Program-made: the position numbers and the translations under genes
The notes under the pieces: model-generated
The model's database searches: none
Seen by the model: the letters and a program-made list of their open reading frames with translations, nothing else
What the model was told of the DNA's origin: nothing
Origin: Bradyrhizobium ottawaense
GTDB lineage: Bacteria; Pseudomonadota; Alphaproteobacteria; Rhizobiales; Xanthobacteraceae
DNA length: 64,000 nt
Reading direction: 5' to 3'
Assembly (NCBI RefSeq): GCF_002278135.3
Contig: NZ_CP029425.2
Span: forward strand, 8,470,001 to 8,534,000
Shown: positions 38,567 to 47,426 of the stretch, piece after piece
How positions within the stretch are numbered: the first letter of the stretch is position 1
How the letters are laid out: each line of letters starts with the position of its first letter

Positions 38567-38944
38567 CAAAGAATCTCCATCTCGAAATTACGTAGACAGC
38601 TCGTAGGGGAAGTGACCGTCGCGGCGAAACAGCCGTACTCAAATAACAATTCCCGCGAGTCCCTGCACTCGGATGCAGCTCGGACGAGTTCGCGCCGATG
38701 ACAGCGGAGCGGGTATGCAGGATCATTCCTACGGTAAAAGCTCGAACAAAGTTCTAATAGAAGTGTCGGAAACCAGCAGGACCGGGAACGATCCGGCGGG
38801 CGTCGAGAGAAGCCATCCGCGGCCCTGCGACTTGAAATGACGTTTCTCATTCAATGGCTTGGGAAGATGCTGCGCTGCCAATCGGCATGAGACGCAGTCT
38901 CCGACACGTTCTTTCGCGACGCGATGTCGCGCGTGTCCGTAGTC
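38567..38944. other. Intergenic region upstream of the triple-PAS receptor
   Basis: This 378-base gap holds the promoter region of the triple-PAS receptor gene at its left end. A palindrome GACACG...CGTGTC with an inner CGCGAC/GTCGCG stem lies near the right end, next to the stop of the membrane protein gene. Short frames on both strands have poor codon usage. I see no RNA gene or known repeat here. Confidence 0.55.
38903..38937 (-). terminator. Double-stem hairpin after the membrane protein gene
   Basis: GACACG (38903-38908) pairs with CGTGTC (38932-38937), and inside it CGCGAC pairs with GTCGCG around GCGAT. It starts eight bases downstream of the stop of the minus-strand gene at 38945. 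A T-run is lacking. Confidence 0.45.
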
Positions 38945-39754
38945 TCACGGCCCTTGCCGCGCGTTGTGCATCGCGCGTCGGCCGATTCCCCACAGCGTCA
39001 GATTCCAGGCGACGCAGGTGCCAAGCGCGAGACACAGACCGACGGCCGAGCCGAACGACACCACTGCAACGTGCAGGACGGCGATTGCGGTGCCGAATCC
39101 GAGCAGGCCCCAGGCGGAGTTGGCGAGCACGGCGGCGGTTGGCGCGCCGCCGATGCGCGGATGCAGGATCACCATGATGCTGGAGAACACCACGGGATAC
39201 AGCGCGATGATGCCGCTGATGCGGGGGCCCACCCAGCCCGAGGTCGAGACCACGATGGCGACCAGGGTCGCGACCAGTGCAGCCCGCATCGGCACGTCGT
39301 ACCAGCGCCGCGTGACCAGCGGCATCTTCACATGGCGATAGCCCGCCAGCAGCGGAATGCAGATGCCGAAGGCGATCAGATTGGCGGCGAGCCCGGCGGT
39401 GAGCGACCAGTCGAACTGGCGGATGATCGAGGCAAGCACGATCCAGACGGCAACCGCACTTCCACAACTCGCCGCAAGACCATGCCGCTGCGCCAGCACG
39501 ACATAAATGAGGCACATGAAGATCGTCGCAGCATTGATCGGAAGGCTCGCCAGCGAGCCCTGCGCGATGAAGGCGGCATCGTGGTCGAGCGCGAGGAAGA
39601 CGTAGGAGGGACCGGCCGAGATCGGCAGGGTCGCGACCAGCGCACCGATCACCGGACCCGCGCGCTCGGTGATGATCGAGGCCGTCACGACGAACGCCGC
39701 CGCGATCGCCATGCGCAGGAGAAGAAAGAGGAGGAAGTGGAGATCGGGGGACAT
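38945..39754 (-). CDS. Uncharacterised multi-pass membrane protein
   Basis: A 269-residue protein with about eight or nine hydrophobic segments. It begins MSPDLHFLLFLLLRMAIAAA and contains ERAGPVIGALVATLPISAGP, a pattern seen in small uncharacterised integral membrane proteins of alphaproteobacteria. I do not assign a family. The ATG at 39754 is chosen; an ATG at 39766 is in frame and overlaps a palindromic repeat whose arm begins at 39762. No neighbour suggests a function. Confidence 0.75.
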   Translation of the reverse strand: MSPDLHFLLFLLLRMAIAAAFVVTASIITERAGPVIGALVATLPISAGPSYVFLALDHDAAFIAQGSLASLPINAATIFMCLIYVVLAQRHGLAASCGSAVAVWIVLASIIRQFDWSLTAGLAANLIAFGICIPLLAGYRHVKMPLVTRRWYDVPMRAALVATLVAIVVSTSGWVGPRISGIIALYPVVFSSIMVILHPRIGGAPTAAVLANSAWGLLGFGTAIAVLHVAVVSFGSAVGLCLALGTCVAWNLTLWGIGRRAMHNARQGP

Positions 39755-39761
39755 TCTGTCT

Positions 39762-39893
39762 GTCATTCCGGGGCGCGCGAAGCGCGAGCCCGGAATCCAT
39801 AGCCACAGGCCGTACTGGTTTGAGAGCTGGAGCAACGACCGTGCGAAATCACGACGGCCTGGGGTTATGGGTTCCCGCCTCCGCGGGAACGAC
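39762..39893. repeat. Palindromic intergenic repeat, family C/D hybrid
   Basis: The left arm is GTCATTCCGGGGCGCG with a small GCGCGAAGCGCG hairpin. The right arm is GTTCCCGCCTCCGCGGGAAC followed by GAC. The inner arms CCATAGCCACAGGC and GCCTGGGGTTATGG pair. The left arm is of family C type and the right resembles family D, so arms of the two families combine. Confidence 0.82.
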
Positions 39894-39922
39894 ACCATCC
39901 GTGGAGTAGCGGCTTTCGCCCC

Positions 39923-40432
39923 TCACATCCGCTGCATCGACACCGAAACCTTCGGGCCGTTCTTGATGGTCTGGTAGACCACGCAATAGCGCTCGGTCAG
40001 CTTGAGCAGGAGATCTAGCTTGTCCTGCGGCGCCGATGTGTCGACCTCGAAGCGCAGACGGATCTCGGCGAAGCCGACCGGGGTCTCCTTGTCGACGCCG
40101 AGCGTGCCGCGGAAATCGAGATCGCCCTCGGCATAGACGTTGCCGGTCTTGAGCGGCACCTCGATCGCAGTCGCGACCGACTTCAACGTGACCCCGGCAC
40201 AGGCGACGAGCGCCTCAAGCAACATGTCCCCGGAGCAGAGCTCGAGGCCGGAACCGCCGGTCGCCGGATGCAGGCCCGCAAGCGCGATGGCGCGGCCGGT
40301 CTCGACCTTGCAGGCGATGCCTTCGCTGTCGGTGGAGCCCTTGGCCTTCAGCGTGATCAGCGCGGTCTTGGGATCGGTCTTGTAGCGCTCCTTGATCGGA
40401 GCCTGCATCTGGCGCAGCTCTGCAGCGTCCAT
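39923..40432 (-). CDS. OsmC family peroxiredoxin-like protein
   Basis: A 169-residue OsmC/Ohr-fold protein, which reduces organic hydroperoxides in the cytoplasm using a Cys pair. The first Cys is in LLEALVACAGVTLKSVA (C78) and the second in LTERYCVVYQTI near residue 152, the expected places. The N-terminal KTALITLKAKG region is typical of a subgroup with an extended start. The ATG at 40432 has GGGAGAGAACGAAA upstream. It lies 54 bases after the ABC ATPase gene on the same strand and may share its transcript. Confidence 0.9.
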   Translation of the reverse strand: MDAAELRQMQAPIKERYKTDPKTALITLKAKGSTDSEGIACKVETGRAIALAGLHPATGGSGLELCSGDMLLEALVACAGVTLKSVATAIEVPLKTGNVYAEGDLDFRGTLGVDKETPVGFAEIRLRFEVDTSAPQDKLDLLLKLTERYCVVYQTIKNGPKVSVSMQRM

Positions 40433-40486
40433 TTTCGTTCTCTCCCGGAAAATTGCCCCTCGATGTACCGGTTCAGAGCGAAATTG

Positions 40487-41272
40487 TCACCACCACATGG
40501 CCTGACCGGGACCCTGGGTTGCGTCACGGTCGGGCACATTGCGGTCGAGCGAACGGTCGAGTGACGTCAGCACACTTCGCTTGAAATTCTCGAACAGCGG
40601 CGAATTGCGGTCGCGTGGGCGGCCGAGATTGATCTCGATCTGGTCGAACAACCGGCCCGGCCGCGGCCGCATCACCAGCACGCGGTCGGCCAGCACCACG
40701 GCCTCGTCGACGTCGTGTGTGACGAGGATGAGCGTCGGCCGCGTGTCCGCCCAGAGGTCGAGCAGATGATCCTGGAGATCCCTGCGGGTGAAGGCATCGA
40801 GCGCGGAGAACGGCTCGTCCAGCAACAGCACCTCCGGCTGCGGCACCAGCGCCCGTGCGATCGCAACCCGCTGCGCCTGTCCGCCGGAGAGCTCGCGCGG
40901 CCAGGCCTGCGCCTTTTCCGCCAGCCCGACGCGTTCGAGCGCACGCGCGACCTTCTCGCGCCGCTGCGCCGCGGACAAATCGGCAAGGCCGAAGCCGATA
41001 TTGTCGGCGACGCTGAGCCAGGGCAGCAGCCGCGGCTCCTGGAAGATGATGCCGATCTTGGCATGCGGCGAGACGATCGCCTCATTGTCGAGCGTCACCG
41101 TGCCAGCGCTGGCGCGATCGAGGCCGGCGATGGCGCGCAGCAGCGTGGACTTGCCACATCCGGAGCCGCCGATGATGGCGATGATCTCGCCCAGCCTGAT
41201 GTCGGCGGAGAAGCGCGAAAGCGCCTGTACGCCGTTGGGATAGGTCTTGCTGACCCGGTCGAGCGCCAGCAT
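40487..41272 (-). CDS. ABC importer ATPase, nitrate/sulfonate/taurine type (SsuB-like)
   Basis: A 261-residue cytoplasmic ATPase that powers uptake through the permease encoded just upstream. Walker A is GGSGCGKSTLLRA near residue 39, the signature is LSGGQAQRVAIARAL near residue 130, and Walker B is VLLLDEPFSALD, with the switch His in THDVDEA. These fit the SsuB/TauB/NrtD subfamily. The ATG at 41272 has a close GAGG and lies four bases after the permease stop, so translation is coupled. The substrate class is inferred from the family. Confidence 0.92.
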   Translation of the reverse strand: MLALDRVSKTYPNGVQALSRFSADIRLGEIIAIIGGSGCGKSTLLRAIAGLDRASAGTVTLDNEAIVSPHAKIGIIFQEPRLLPWLSVADNIGFGLADLSAAQRREKVARALERVGLAEKAQAWPRELSGGQAQRVAIARALVPQPEVLLLDEPFSALDAFTRRDLQDHLLDLWADTRPTLILVTHDVDEAVVLADRVLVMRPRPGRLFDQIEINLGRPRDRNSPLFENFKRSVLTSLDRSLDRNVPDRDATQGPGQAMWW

Positions 41273-41276
41273 TGCC

Positions 41277-42122
41277 TCAAGCTCCCTTCGCGCGCCCGAA
41301 GGCATCCTGCCAGCGCAGGAAAGGTGCGGCCGCAACCTCGATCAGCCAATCGGTGAGCTTTCCCAGGATGGCGAAGATCACGATGGCGGCGAGGATCTGC
41401 GCGGGCTTGCCGAGCTGCTGGCCGTCGAGCAGGAGATAGCCGAGCCCTTCGGAGGCACCGATCAGCTCGGCCGCGACCACGAACATCCAGCCGAGGCCGA
41501 GACCGACGCGCAGGGAAACCACATAGGCCGGCAGCACCGCCGGCAGCAGGATGCGGCGGATCATGGCGAAGCCCGAGAGGCGAAAGGTCCGGCCGACCTC
41601 CACGATCTTGCGATCCACCGAGAGGATCGCGCCCATCACGCCGAGATAGACTGGAAAGAACACCCCGACCGCGATCAGCGCGACCTTCGAGGTCTCGAAG
41701 ATACCGAGCCAGAGGATGAACAGCGGCACCCAGGCGAGCGACGGAATCGCGCGCAGCGCCTGCACGGTCGGATCGAGCAGCCGGCGCGCCAGCGACCAGT
41801 AGCCGGAGACGGCCCCCAGCAACGTGCCTGCGATCACACCGAAGGCGAAGCCGAGCCCGACGCGCCACAGCGTTGCGGTGATGTGGCGGACCAGCTCGCC
41901 GGAGCGGGCGAGCTCGGCGAGGGTGGCAAAAACGCGCGAAGGCGGCGGCACCAGCCGTCCGTTCGACCAGCCGAGCCACACCACGAGCTCCCAGCCGAGC
42001 GCAAGCGCGACCGGCAGCAGCAGCCCCAGCACCGGCCGTGCATAACGCGCGGCGCGCGAGGGCGCAGCAGCGCTCTCGGCCGGTTCCGAAGTCTGTTGCA
42101 AGGCTGGCGCGTCGGAGATCAT
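41277..42122 (-). CDS. ABC importer permease, nitrate/sulfonate/taurine type (SsuC-like)
   Basis: A 281-residue inner-membrane permease with about six helices and the BPD_transp_1 fold. The EAA loop that docks the ATPase is EVGRTFRLSGFAMIRRILLP followed by AVLPAYVVSLR. ALRAIPSLAWVPLFILWLG is a hallmark of the SsuC/TauC group. The ATG at 42122 is preferred to one at 42170, which would add a short basic leader. A family D repeat lies between this gene and the binding-protein gene upstream, inside what should be one operon. Confidence 0.92.
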   Translation of the reverse strand: MISDAPALQQTSEPAESAAAPSRAARYARPVLGLLLPVALALGWELVVWLGWSNGRLVPPPSRVFATLAELARSGELVRHITATLWRVGLGFAFGVIAGTLLGAVSGYWSLARRLLDPTVQALRAIPSLAWVPLFILWLGIFETSKVALIAVGVFFPVYLGVMGAILSVDRKIVEVGRTFRLSGFAMIRRILLPAVLPAYVVSLRVGLGLGWMFVVAAELIGASEGLGYLLLDGQQLGKPAQILAAIVIFAILGKLTDWLIEVAAAPFLRWQDAFGRAKGA

Positions 42123-42178
42123 GGCCGGTAGGAAGCGCGTCTTGTGTGGGATTGCAAGGGCGCGCGGCAATCTCGATT

Positions 42179-42320
42179 GTCGCCCCGGACAAGCGAAGCG
42201 CAGATCCGGGGTCCATAACCACAGGAAGGCATGGTTACGGGGACTCGGAGTGGCCGCCTGCGCGCGGCAGCCACGCCCCGTGGTTATGGGTCCCGGGCTC
42301 GCTTCGCGCCCCGGGACGAC
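42179..42320. repeat. Palindromic intergenic repeat, family D, inside an ABC operon
   Basis: The outer arms GTCGCCCCGG and CCGGGACGAC pair; the inner arms CCATAACCACAGG and CCCGTGGTTATGG flank a core containing GACTCGGAGT. It lies between the binding-protein gene and the permease gene of one import operon, so it would be transcribed and fold in the mRNA. Confidence 0.87.
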
Positions 42321-42357
42321 GGCGGGGTGTGGTGCGCGCTTGCCTCTTCCCTGCCGA

Positions 42358-43329
42358 TCAGTTCGTCGGCAGCGAGACCTGGTCGTCGATCAGGGCGTCG
42401 AGCGTCGCCTTCACGTCGACCTTTGCATCGACGACGCCCGCCTGCTGCAAAGCGAGGCCGGCGGCGAGGATCGACTCGCGCTGGGCTGCGCCGATGCGGC
42501 TGTGGGTGAGCTCGGTGCGCTCCTTGAGCTGCTTGTCGACGACGGCCTCGGGGAGTTTTGTGACCGCGATGAAGGTCTTCTTCAGCTCGTCGTAATTGGC
42601 CAGCGAATATTTGCGCGCCTCCTCATACACCGCGAGGACGCGGCGGGCAGCGTCGGGATGGTCCTTCAAAAACTGCTCGCGCACATTGAGGATGCCCCAA
42701 GTGTTGGCGTCGGCCTTGCGGTAGAACAGCTTTGCGCCCTCCTCGACCTCGGCCTGCGCCATCATCGGATCGAGGCCGGCCCAGGCATCGACGTCGCCGC
42801 GGATCAGTGCGGTCTTGCCGTCGGCATGCTGGAGCAGCACCGGGGTGATGTCCTTTTCGGTGAGGCCCGCCCCTAACAGCGCGCGCACCAGGAAGATGTG
42901 CGGATCGGTGCCGCGCGTCACCGCGACGCGCTTGCCCTTGAGGTCTGCGACGCCGGCAATCTTGGAATCCTTTGATGTCACCAGCGCCGTCCACTCAGGG
43001 CGCGAATAGACATAGATCGACTTGATCGGGTTGCCGTTGATGCGGGCGACCAGCGCCGCCGAACCCGCGGTCGAGCCGAAATCGATCGAGCCGGCATTGA
43101 GGAATTCGAGCGCCTTGTTGGAGCCGGCCGACTGCACCCAGGTGACGGTGATGCCGTCCTTGGCGAACTCCTTCTCCAGGAGCCCCTTCTGCTTCAGAAC
43201 CATCGACACCGGATTGTAAGTCGCCCAGTCGATGCGGATTTCCTTGAGCGGATCGGCCGCCTTGGCCGCGGGGGTCATTGCGAGCGCAACAGCTCCCGCC
43301 AGCAGAATGCGTCGTGTAATTCCGGTCAT
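42358..43329 (-). CDS. ABC transporter substrate-binding protein, nitrate/sulfonate/taurine type (SsuA-like)
   Basis: The periplasmic receptor of the importer, 323 residues with a Sec signal (MTGITRRILLAGAVALAM, cleavage after AAKA near residue 24). Matching family features are IRIDWATYNPVSMVLKQKGL near the start, AGSIDFGSTAGSAALVARIN near residue 80, and VTRGTDPHIFLVRALLGAGL near residue 135. These place it in the SsuA/NMT1-like fold. The ATG at 43329 follows GGAGGCTGGGT; the longer frame to 43353 is rejected. It is the first gene of the operon. A TCATTG/CAATGA palindrome lies about 20 bases upstream. Confidence 0.92.
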   Translation of the reverse strand: MTGITRRILLAGAVALAMTPAAKAADPLKEIRIDWATYNPVSMVLKQKGLLEKEFAKDGITVTWVQSAGSNKALEFLNAGSIDFGSTAGSAALVARINGNPIKSIYVYSRPEWTALVTSKDSKIAGVADLKGKRVAVTRGTDPHIFLVRALLGAGLTEKDITPVLLQHADGKTALIRGDVDAWAGLDPMMAQAEVEEGAKLFYRKADANTWGILNVREQFLKDHPDAARRVLAVYEEARKYSLANYDELKKTFIAVTKLPEAVVDKQLKERTELTHSRIGAAQRESILAAGLALQQAGVVDAKVDVKATLDALIDDQVSLPTN

Positions 43330-43349
43330 ACCCAGCCTCCTCCAAAACT

Positions 43350-43374
43350 TCATTGTTTTTCAATGAGTTATATC
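43350..43374 (-). promoter_or_regulatory. Candidate operator upstream of the sulfonate-type importer
   Basis: TCATTG (43350-43355) and CAATGA (43361-43366) are perfect inverted repeats around TTTTT. The right arm overlaps the 14-mer CAATGAGTTATATC (43361-43374), which matches the pcaH-upstream site CAATTAGTTATATC in 13 of 14 places. It lies 20 to 45 bases before the start codon, a suitable position for a repressor or activator site. Confidence 0.5.
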
Positions 43375-43517
43375 TAGAGGTCAACGAGAAAATCCGCCCC
43401 TTGAAAGCGCGCCGGCCGAGAACAGATTTGCCCAAAGCCGGAGCTTTCCAGCATGGAACGACTATTGCCAGAGAATGGCGGGTGACAGCGCCTGTCACCT
43501 CTTATATCCGGTGAGAC

Positions 43518-46307
43518 ATGGACAGCGTCGCGACTGAGCACAAGGCCGAGGTGGACGATCGTTTCGACACTGCGCGGATCACCGCCGCGGTCGATGCGCT
43601 TGCCGAAAAGCACCAGGGGCGCGAGGACGCGTTCCGCACGGCCATGGCGCAATTGCTCAAGGCCGAGCTGATCGCGGCACGCGCCGCGGCACAGGAGATC
43701 CTCCTGAAGGACCGCCACGGGAGGCGCTGCGCCGAGCGGCTTTGTCACGTGCAGGACGAGATCATCCGCATCCTGTATTCGGCGGCGACCCGCCATCTCT
43801 ACCGCTCGCCGATCCCGAGCGGCGCCGAGCGCATGGCGGTGGTCGCGACCGGCGGCTACGGCCGCGGCCTGATGGCGCCCGAATCCGACATCGATCTGTT
43901 GTTCATCCTGCCCTACAAGCAGACCGCCTGGGGCGAGCAGGTCGCCGAAGCCATTCTCTATTGCCTCTGGGACATGGGGCTGAAGGTCGGCCACGCCACG
44001 CGATCGGTGGACGAGTCGATCCGGCAGGCGCGCGGCGACATGACCATCCGCACCGCGATCCTGGAAACGCGCTTCCTCACCGGCGACAAGCCGCTCTATG
44101 AGGAGCTGGTCGAGCGCTTCGACAAGGAAGTCGTGCAGGGCACCGCGTCCGAATTCGTCACCGCCAAGCTCGCCGAGCGCGAGGAGCGCCATCGCCGCGG
44201 CGGTCAGTCGCGCTACCTGGTCGAGCCCAACGTCAAGGACGGCAAGGGCGCACTTCGCGACCTGCACACGCTGTTCTGGATCGCCAAATACGTCTACCGC
44301 GTCCGCGACACCGGCGAGCTGGTCGAGCGCGGCGTGTTCGATGCGCAGGAATACCGCAGCTTCCGCCGCTGCGCCGATTTCCTCTGGTCGGTGCGTTGCA
44401 ATCTGCACTTCTACTCCGGCCGCGCCGAGGAGCGTCTCTCCTTCGACCTCCAGCGCGAGATCGCGGTGCGGCTCGGCTACACCTCGCATCCCGGCATGCA
44501 GGATGTCGAGCGCTTCATGAAGCACTACTTCCTGGTCGCCAAGGAAGTCGGCAACCTCACCGCCATCCTCTGCGCCAAGCTCGAGGACCAGCAGGCCAAG
44601 CCCGCGCCGGTCTTGAGCCGGATGATGGCGCGGCTGCGGCCGACCGCGGCGAAGCGGCGCGTCCCCGACAGCGACGACTTCATCGTCGACAACAACCGTA
44701 TCAACGTCGCCGCGCCCGACGTGTTCAAGCACGATCCGGTCAATTTGATCCGGATTTTCCGTCTCGCGCAGAAGAACAACCTCGCCTTCCATCCGGATGC
44801 GATGCGCGACGTGACGCGGTCGCTCGGCCTGATCAACGCGCAGATGCGCGAGAATCCCGAGGCCAACCGGCTGTTCATGGAGATCCTGACCTCCGACAAC
44901 GCCGAGATCGTGCTGCGGCGGATGAACGAGACCGGCGTGCTCGGCCAGTTCATCCGCGCCTTCGGCAAGATCGTCTCGATGATGCAGTTCAACATGTATC
45001 ATCACTACACCGTCGACGAGCACCTGATCCGCTGCATCGGCTTCCTCCAGGACATCGAGCGCGGTGGCATCGAGGAGTTCACCCTCGCCAGCGACCTGAT
45101 GCGCAAATCCCGGCCCGAGCACCGGTCGGTGATCTACATCGCAACACTGCTGCACGACGTCGCCAAGGGCCGGCCGGAGGACCACTCGATCGCCGGCGCC
45201 AAGGTAGCGCGGCGGCTGTGTCCGCGGTTAGGGTTCAGCCCGGCCGACACCGAACTCATCGCCTGGCTGATCGAGGAGCATCTGACGATGTCCACGGTCG
45301 CGCAGTCGCGCGACCTCTCCGACCGCAAGACCATCGAGAATTTCGCCGCCGTGGTGCAATCGGTCGAGCAGATGAAGCTGCTGACGATCCTGACCACCGC
45401 CGACATCCGCGGCGTCGGTCCCGGCGTGTGGAACGGCTGGAAGGCGCAGCTCTTGCGTTCACTGTATTACGAGACCGAGCCGGTGCTGACCGGCGGCTTC
45501 TCGGAAGTCGACCGAGGCAAGCGCCTCACCGCCGCCTACGCCGAATTCCGAAATGCCTTCGCCGAATGGCCGGCGGAGGAACTCGATGCCTATATCGGCC
45601 GGCACTATCCGGCCTACTGGCTCAAGGTCGAGCTGGCGCGCAAAATTCGCCACGCCCGCTTCGTCCGCTCCAGCGAACAGGCCGGCCACAAGCTCGCGAT
45701 CAATGTCGGCTTCGACGAGGTGCGCGGCGTCACCGAGCTGACGATCTTCGCGGCCGACCATCCCTGGCTGCTGTCGATCATCGCCGGCGCCTGCGCTTCG
45801 GCCGGCGCCAACATTGTCGACGCCCAGATCTACACCACGACCGACGGCCGCGCGCTCGATACCATCTCGATCTCGCGGGAATACGACCGCGACGAGGACG
45901 AGGGACGGCGCGCCACCCGCATCGGCGAGATGATCGAGGATGTGCTGGAAGGCAAGCTGCGGCTGCCCGAAGTGGTGGCGCGGCGCACGGTGCGCAGCAA
46001 GGCGCGCCCCTTCGTGATCGAGCCGGAAGTCACCATCAACAACCAATGGTCCGACCGCTACACCGTGATCGAGGTGTCCGGCCTCGACCGGCCCGGCCTG
46101 CTCTACGAGCTGACCACCGCGATCTCGAAGCTCAACCTCAACATCGCCTCAGCCCATGTCGCGACCTTCGGCGAGCGCGCCCGCGACGTGTTCTACGTCA
46201 CCGACCTCCTGGGCGCGCAGATCAGCGCGCCGACCCGGCAGGCCGCGATCAAGAGCGCGCTGACCCATGTGATGGCCGGCGACAAGGCGGTCCAGCCGGC
46301 GGCGTGA
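43518..46307 (+). CDS. glnD: Bifunctional uridylyltransferase/uridylyl-removing enzyme (PII protein)
   Basis: GlnD senses glutamine and adds or removes UMP on PII proteins, so setting nitrogen metabolism. The 929-residue protein has the nucleotidyltransferase motif GGYGRGLMAPESDIDLLFI near residue 115, an HD hydrolase domain with TLLHDVAKGRPEDHS near residue 540, and two C-terminal ACT domains (LTIFAADHPWLLSIIAGA and IEVSGLDRPGLLYELTTAI) that bind glutamine. All catalytic motifs are intact. The start ATG at 43518 follows a GTGAGAC leader. It stands alone, divergent from the sulfonate-type importer genes. Confidence 0.97.
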   Translation: MDSVATEHKAEVDDRFDTARITAAVDALAEKHQGREDAFRTAMAQLLKAELIAARAAAQEILLKDRHGRRCAERLCHVQDEIIRILYSAATRHLYRSPIPSGAERMAVVATGGYGRGLMAPESDIDLLFILPYKQTAWGEQVAEAILYCLWDMGLKVGHATRSVDESIRQARGDMTIRTAILETRFLTGDKPLYEELVERFDKEVVQGTASEFVTAKLAEREERHRRGGQSRYLVEPNVKDGKGALRDLHTLFWIAKYVYRVRDTGELVERGVFDAQEYRSFRRCADFLWSVRCNLHFYSGRAEERLSFDLQREIAVRLGYTSHPGMQDVERFMKHYFLVAKEVGNLTAILCAKLEDQQAKPAPVLSRMMARLRPTAAKRRVPDSDDFIVDNNRINVAAPDVFKHDPVNLIRIFRLAQKNNLAFHPDAMRDVTRSLGLINAQMRENPEANRLFMEILTSDNAEIVLRRMNETGVLGQFIRAFGKIVSMMQFNMYHHYTVDEHLIRCIGFLQDIERGGIEEFTLASDLMRKSRPEHRSVIYIATLLHDVAKGRPEDHSIAGAKVARRLCPRLGFSPADTELIAWLIEEHLTMSTVAQSRDLSDRKTIENFAAVVQSVEQMKLLTILTTADIRGVGPGVWNGWKAQLLRSLYYETEPVLTGGFSEVDRGKRLTAAYAEFRNAFAEWPAEELDAYIGRHYPAYWLKVELARKIRHARFVRSSEQAGHKLAINVGFDEVRGVTELTIFAADHPWLLSIIAGACASAGANIVDAQIYTTTDGRALDTISISREYDRDEDEGRRATRIGEMIEDVLEGKLRLPEVVARRTVRSKARPFVIEPEVTINNQWSDRYTVIEVSGLDRPGLLYELTTAISKLNLNIASAHVATFGERARDVFYVTDLLGAQISAPTRQAAIKSALTHVMAGDKAVQPAA

Positions 46308-46334
46308 AGAGCGTTCGCGCACCTCCGTTCTCTT

Positions 46335-46437
46335 GTCATTCCGGGGCGCCGCGCAGCGGCGAGCCCGGAATCCATCGAGCCACCGGTGACGCGGAGAAAT
46401 GGATTCCGGGCTCGCGCTTCGCGCGCCCCGGAATGAC
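46335..46437. repeat. Palindromic intergenic repeat, family C
   Basis: The outer arms GTCATTCCGGGGCGCCGCGC and GCGCGCCCCGGAATGAC pair; inside, GAGCCCGGAATCCAT pairs with ATGGATTCCGGGCTC. It fills the gap between the convergent glnD and ogt genes. Confidence 0.9.
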
Positions 46438-46443
46438 AGGTGA

Positions 46444-46974
46444 CTAAACCTCCACCCCTTCATGCCGCAGCAGCCAGCGCTTGCGCGCGAGCCCGCCGCC
46501 ATATTTCACCAGCGAACCATCCGCGCCGATCAAGCGGTGGCAGGGCAGCACCACACTGATCGGATTGGAGCCGTTGGCATGACCGACGGCACGAATGGCT
46601 TTTGGCAAATCAATCTTTGCGGCGAGTGCGCCGTAGCTCATCGTGGTGCCGGCGGGGATGTGAGCCAGCGCGTTCCAGACCTTCTGCTGGAACGGCGTGC
46701 CGGCGATACGCCATGCGATGGCCGAGAGCTGACTGAGATCGCCTTCGAAGTAACCGGACAGCGCCGTCCGCATGGATGCAGGCGCAGGCCGATCACTGAG
46801 ATCGACTGCACCGTAGTGCAAGCGTAAGAGCTCGCGCATGCGATGCTCATAGTCTTCCCAGTCCAGTGCGCGTAGCGCACCCTCGGCATCGGTGACGAGC
46901 AAGGCAATCCCGATCGGCGTCGTCAGGCGATCGAGGCCGAAGCTTGCAGACGGTTTGGTTGATCGCCCGGGCAT
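46444..46974 (-). CDS. ogt: Methylated-DNA--[protein]-cysteine S-methyltransferase
   Basis: A suicide DNA-repair protein that takes the methyl group from O6-methylguanine onto its own Cys. The acceptor Cys145 is in the strict motif VVLPCHRLIGADG, and the helix-turn-helix Arg finger is in AIRAVGHANGSNP. The 176-residue length and the lack of an Ada-like zinc domain fit Ogt. The ATG at 46974 is chosen; the ATG at 46998 would add eight residues. The gene diverges from the DUF1304 gene. Confidence 0.95.
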   Translation of the reverse strand: MPGRSTKPSASFGLDRLTTPIGIALLVTDAEGALRALDWEDYEHRMRELLRLHYGAVDLSDRPAPASMRTALSGYFEGDLSQLSAIAWRIAGTPFQQKVWNALAHIPAGTTMSYGALAAKIDLPKAIRAVGHANGSNPISVVLPCHRLIGADGSLVKYGGGLARKRWLLRHEGVEV

Positions 46975-47063
46975 GGTGGCACCATTGCATCGAAACATGC
47001 ATCGCGTTTGACATGCCGGCCGTGCTATCGTCCACCCGAAAGCTGACGCTGGGGGAGCTCAAC

Positions 47064-47426
47064 TTGATCCTGATCGCCAATGTCCTGGTGGCGCTGGTCG
47101 CCACACTGCACGTCTTCTTCCTGATCCTGGAGATGTTCCTCTGGGACAAGCCGCAGGGCTTGAAGGTGTTTCGCAACACGCCGGAGAAGGCCGAGATCAC
47201 GAAGGTGCTGGCCGCCAATCAGGGCCTCTATAACGGCTTCCTCGCCGCCGGCCTGATCTGGGGTCTCGTCCACGGCAACTCGGCCTTCGCATTCCAGATC
47301 AAGGCGTTCTTCCTGCTTTGCGTGATCGTGGCCGGCGCCTATGGCGCTGCGACCGTCAGCACCCGCATCCTGATGGTGCAGGCCCTTCCGGCGGCGGTCG
47401 CGCTGGTTGCGTTGTTCCTGGCCTGA
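47064..47426 (+). CDS. DUF1304 family membrane protein
   Basis: A 120-residue membrane protein with four helices. The DUF1304 hallmark is LHVFFLILEMFLWDKPQGL near residue 15 followed by FRNTPEKAEITKVLAANQG and LYNGFLAAGL. The frame is open from 46944, but the TTG at 47064 with GGGGGAG six bases before it gives exactly the normal family length; an ATG at 47013 is the alternative. Function is unknown. It diverges from ogt. Confidence 0.85.
   Translation: MILIANVLVALVATLHVFFLILEMFLWDKPQGLKVFRNTPEKAEITKVLAANQGLYNGFLAAGLIWGLVHGNSAFAFQIKAFFLLCVIVAGAYGAATVSTRILMVQALPAAVALVALFLA

Noticed and set aside
36845..38701. A 618-codon open frame antisense to the triple-PAS receptor
   Set aside because: It includes repeated segments only because the PAS coding units on the other strand are repeated. 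No ribosome site or family resemblance.
43374..45185. A 603-codon open frame antisense to glnD
   Set aside because: It lies exactly opposite a well-supported gene, its composition is rich in His, Asp, Gly and Arg as expected from reading GC-rich codons backward, and it has no known motif.
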